This document shows positions 63,972 through 64,000 of a stretch of DNA of 64,000 bases, piece by piece (position 1 is the stretch's first letter; each line of letters opens with the position of its first letter). This DNA comes from Hutsoniella sourekii ATCC 700629 (GTDB lineage: Bacteria > Bacillota > Bacilli > Lactobacillales > Aerococcaceae): assembly GCF_000518205.1 (NCBI RefSeq), contig NZ_JADD01000003.1, forward strand, positions 62,001 to 126,000. Reading direction: 5' to 3'. A program made the position numbers and the translations under genes. The notes under the pieces were generated by a model. The model was given only the letters and a program-made list of their open reading frames with translations. It ran no database searches and had not been told where the DNA came from.

Positions 63972-64000
63972 GTGGCAAATAACATATATGATACAGCCAA
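63972..64000 (+). CDS. YlbF/YmcA-family protein, N-terminal fragment (cut by window end)
   Basis: Only about nine codons remain, reading VANNIYDTA. The IYDTAN start is characteristic of YlbF-family (DUF964) proteins, small helical regulators that affect RNase Y activity in B. subtilis. The GTG at 63972 is favoured: AAGGAGGA (63957-63964) is 7 bases away, whereas the in-frame ATG at 63966 is only one base from the site. The assignment rests on very few residues. Confidence 0.55.

Noticed and set aside
1-64000. CRISPR arrays, tRNA/rRNA genes, prophage or insertion sequence genes
   Set aside because: No regularly spaced direct repeats, cloverleaf sequences, rRNA segments, transposase or integrase frames were seen on reading the window.

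Overview
The window is chromosomal DNA of a low-GC Gram-positive bacterium, most likely in the order Lactobacillales. The evidence is the PolC-type replicase, an RNase Y gene, a CovRS/ArlRS-like two-component system, YfhO, paired GlgC/GlgD, an SOS box of the Gram-positive type and strong AGGAGG ribosome binding sites. Gene content and order look closest to the Aerococcaceae/Carnobacteriaceae, but the genus cannot be fixed from sequence reading alone. No rRNA, tRNA, CRISPR array, prophage or intact insertion sequence was found. Almost all of it is core genome, so the unusual signals are mainly regulatory or structural.

Layout. 1-3026: end of hisS, then aspS and nfo. 3071-6745: a phnD-phnC-phnE-phnE phosphate/phosphonate importer behind a four-repeat Pho-box-like array. 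6843-9074: glutamate/sodium symporter gltS and a DUF1189 membrane protein. 9113-11755: YfhO. 11947-14064: a class B penicillin-binding protein. 14074-15334: terminators, a compound hairpin element, and a small MltG-like/DUF6115-like envelope pair. 15531-18443: rpmG, formyl-THF cyclo-ligase, rhomboid protease, ROK glucokinase and a Cys-less rhodanese protein. 18532-21023: a 47-residue membrane protein and a two-component system. 21077-25222: yidC, acyP and the FtsK/SpoIIIE translocase.

25230-30007: a BMP-family nucleoside ABC importer with an internal terminator. 30073-38606: the conserved run yfmF-yfmH-rodZ-pgsA-cinA-recA-rny, with a LexA box in front of recA. 38750-50613: a PerM-like transporter, then rpsB-tsf-pyrH-frr-uppS-cdsA-rseP-polC, punctuated by intrinsic terminators. 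50668-54076: glgP and a DUF368 (PopT-type) protein on the minus strand. 54191-55303: a glutaredoxin-like protein, cytidine deaminase and a glyoxalase. 55665-61559: the glgBCDA glycogen operon with a cre-like site and a hairpin lying between the glgC Shine-Dalgarno and its start. 61762-63897: a bifunctional PBP. 63972-end: start of a YlbF-family gene.

Functionally the window joins translation (hisS, aspS, rpmG, rpsB, tsf, frr), envelope building (uppS, cdsA, pgsA, PBPs, rodZ, yidC, YfhO, PopT), DNA metabolism (nfo, recA, cinA, ftsK, polC) and glycogen storage. I did not find a convincing wholly new multi-gene system. The best leads are the Pho-box array, the hairpin-spaced glgC start, the 93-bp compound inverted repeat at 14195-14287, the two solute-binding proteins without a lipobox cysteine, and the basic tail on GlgB.
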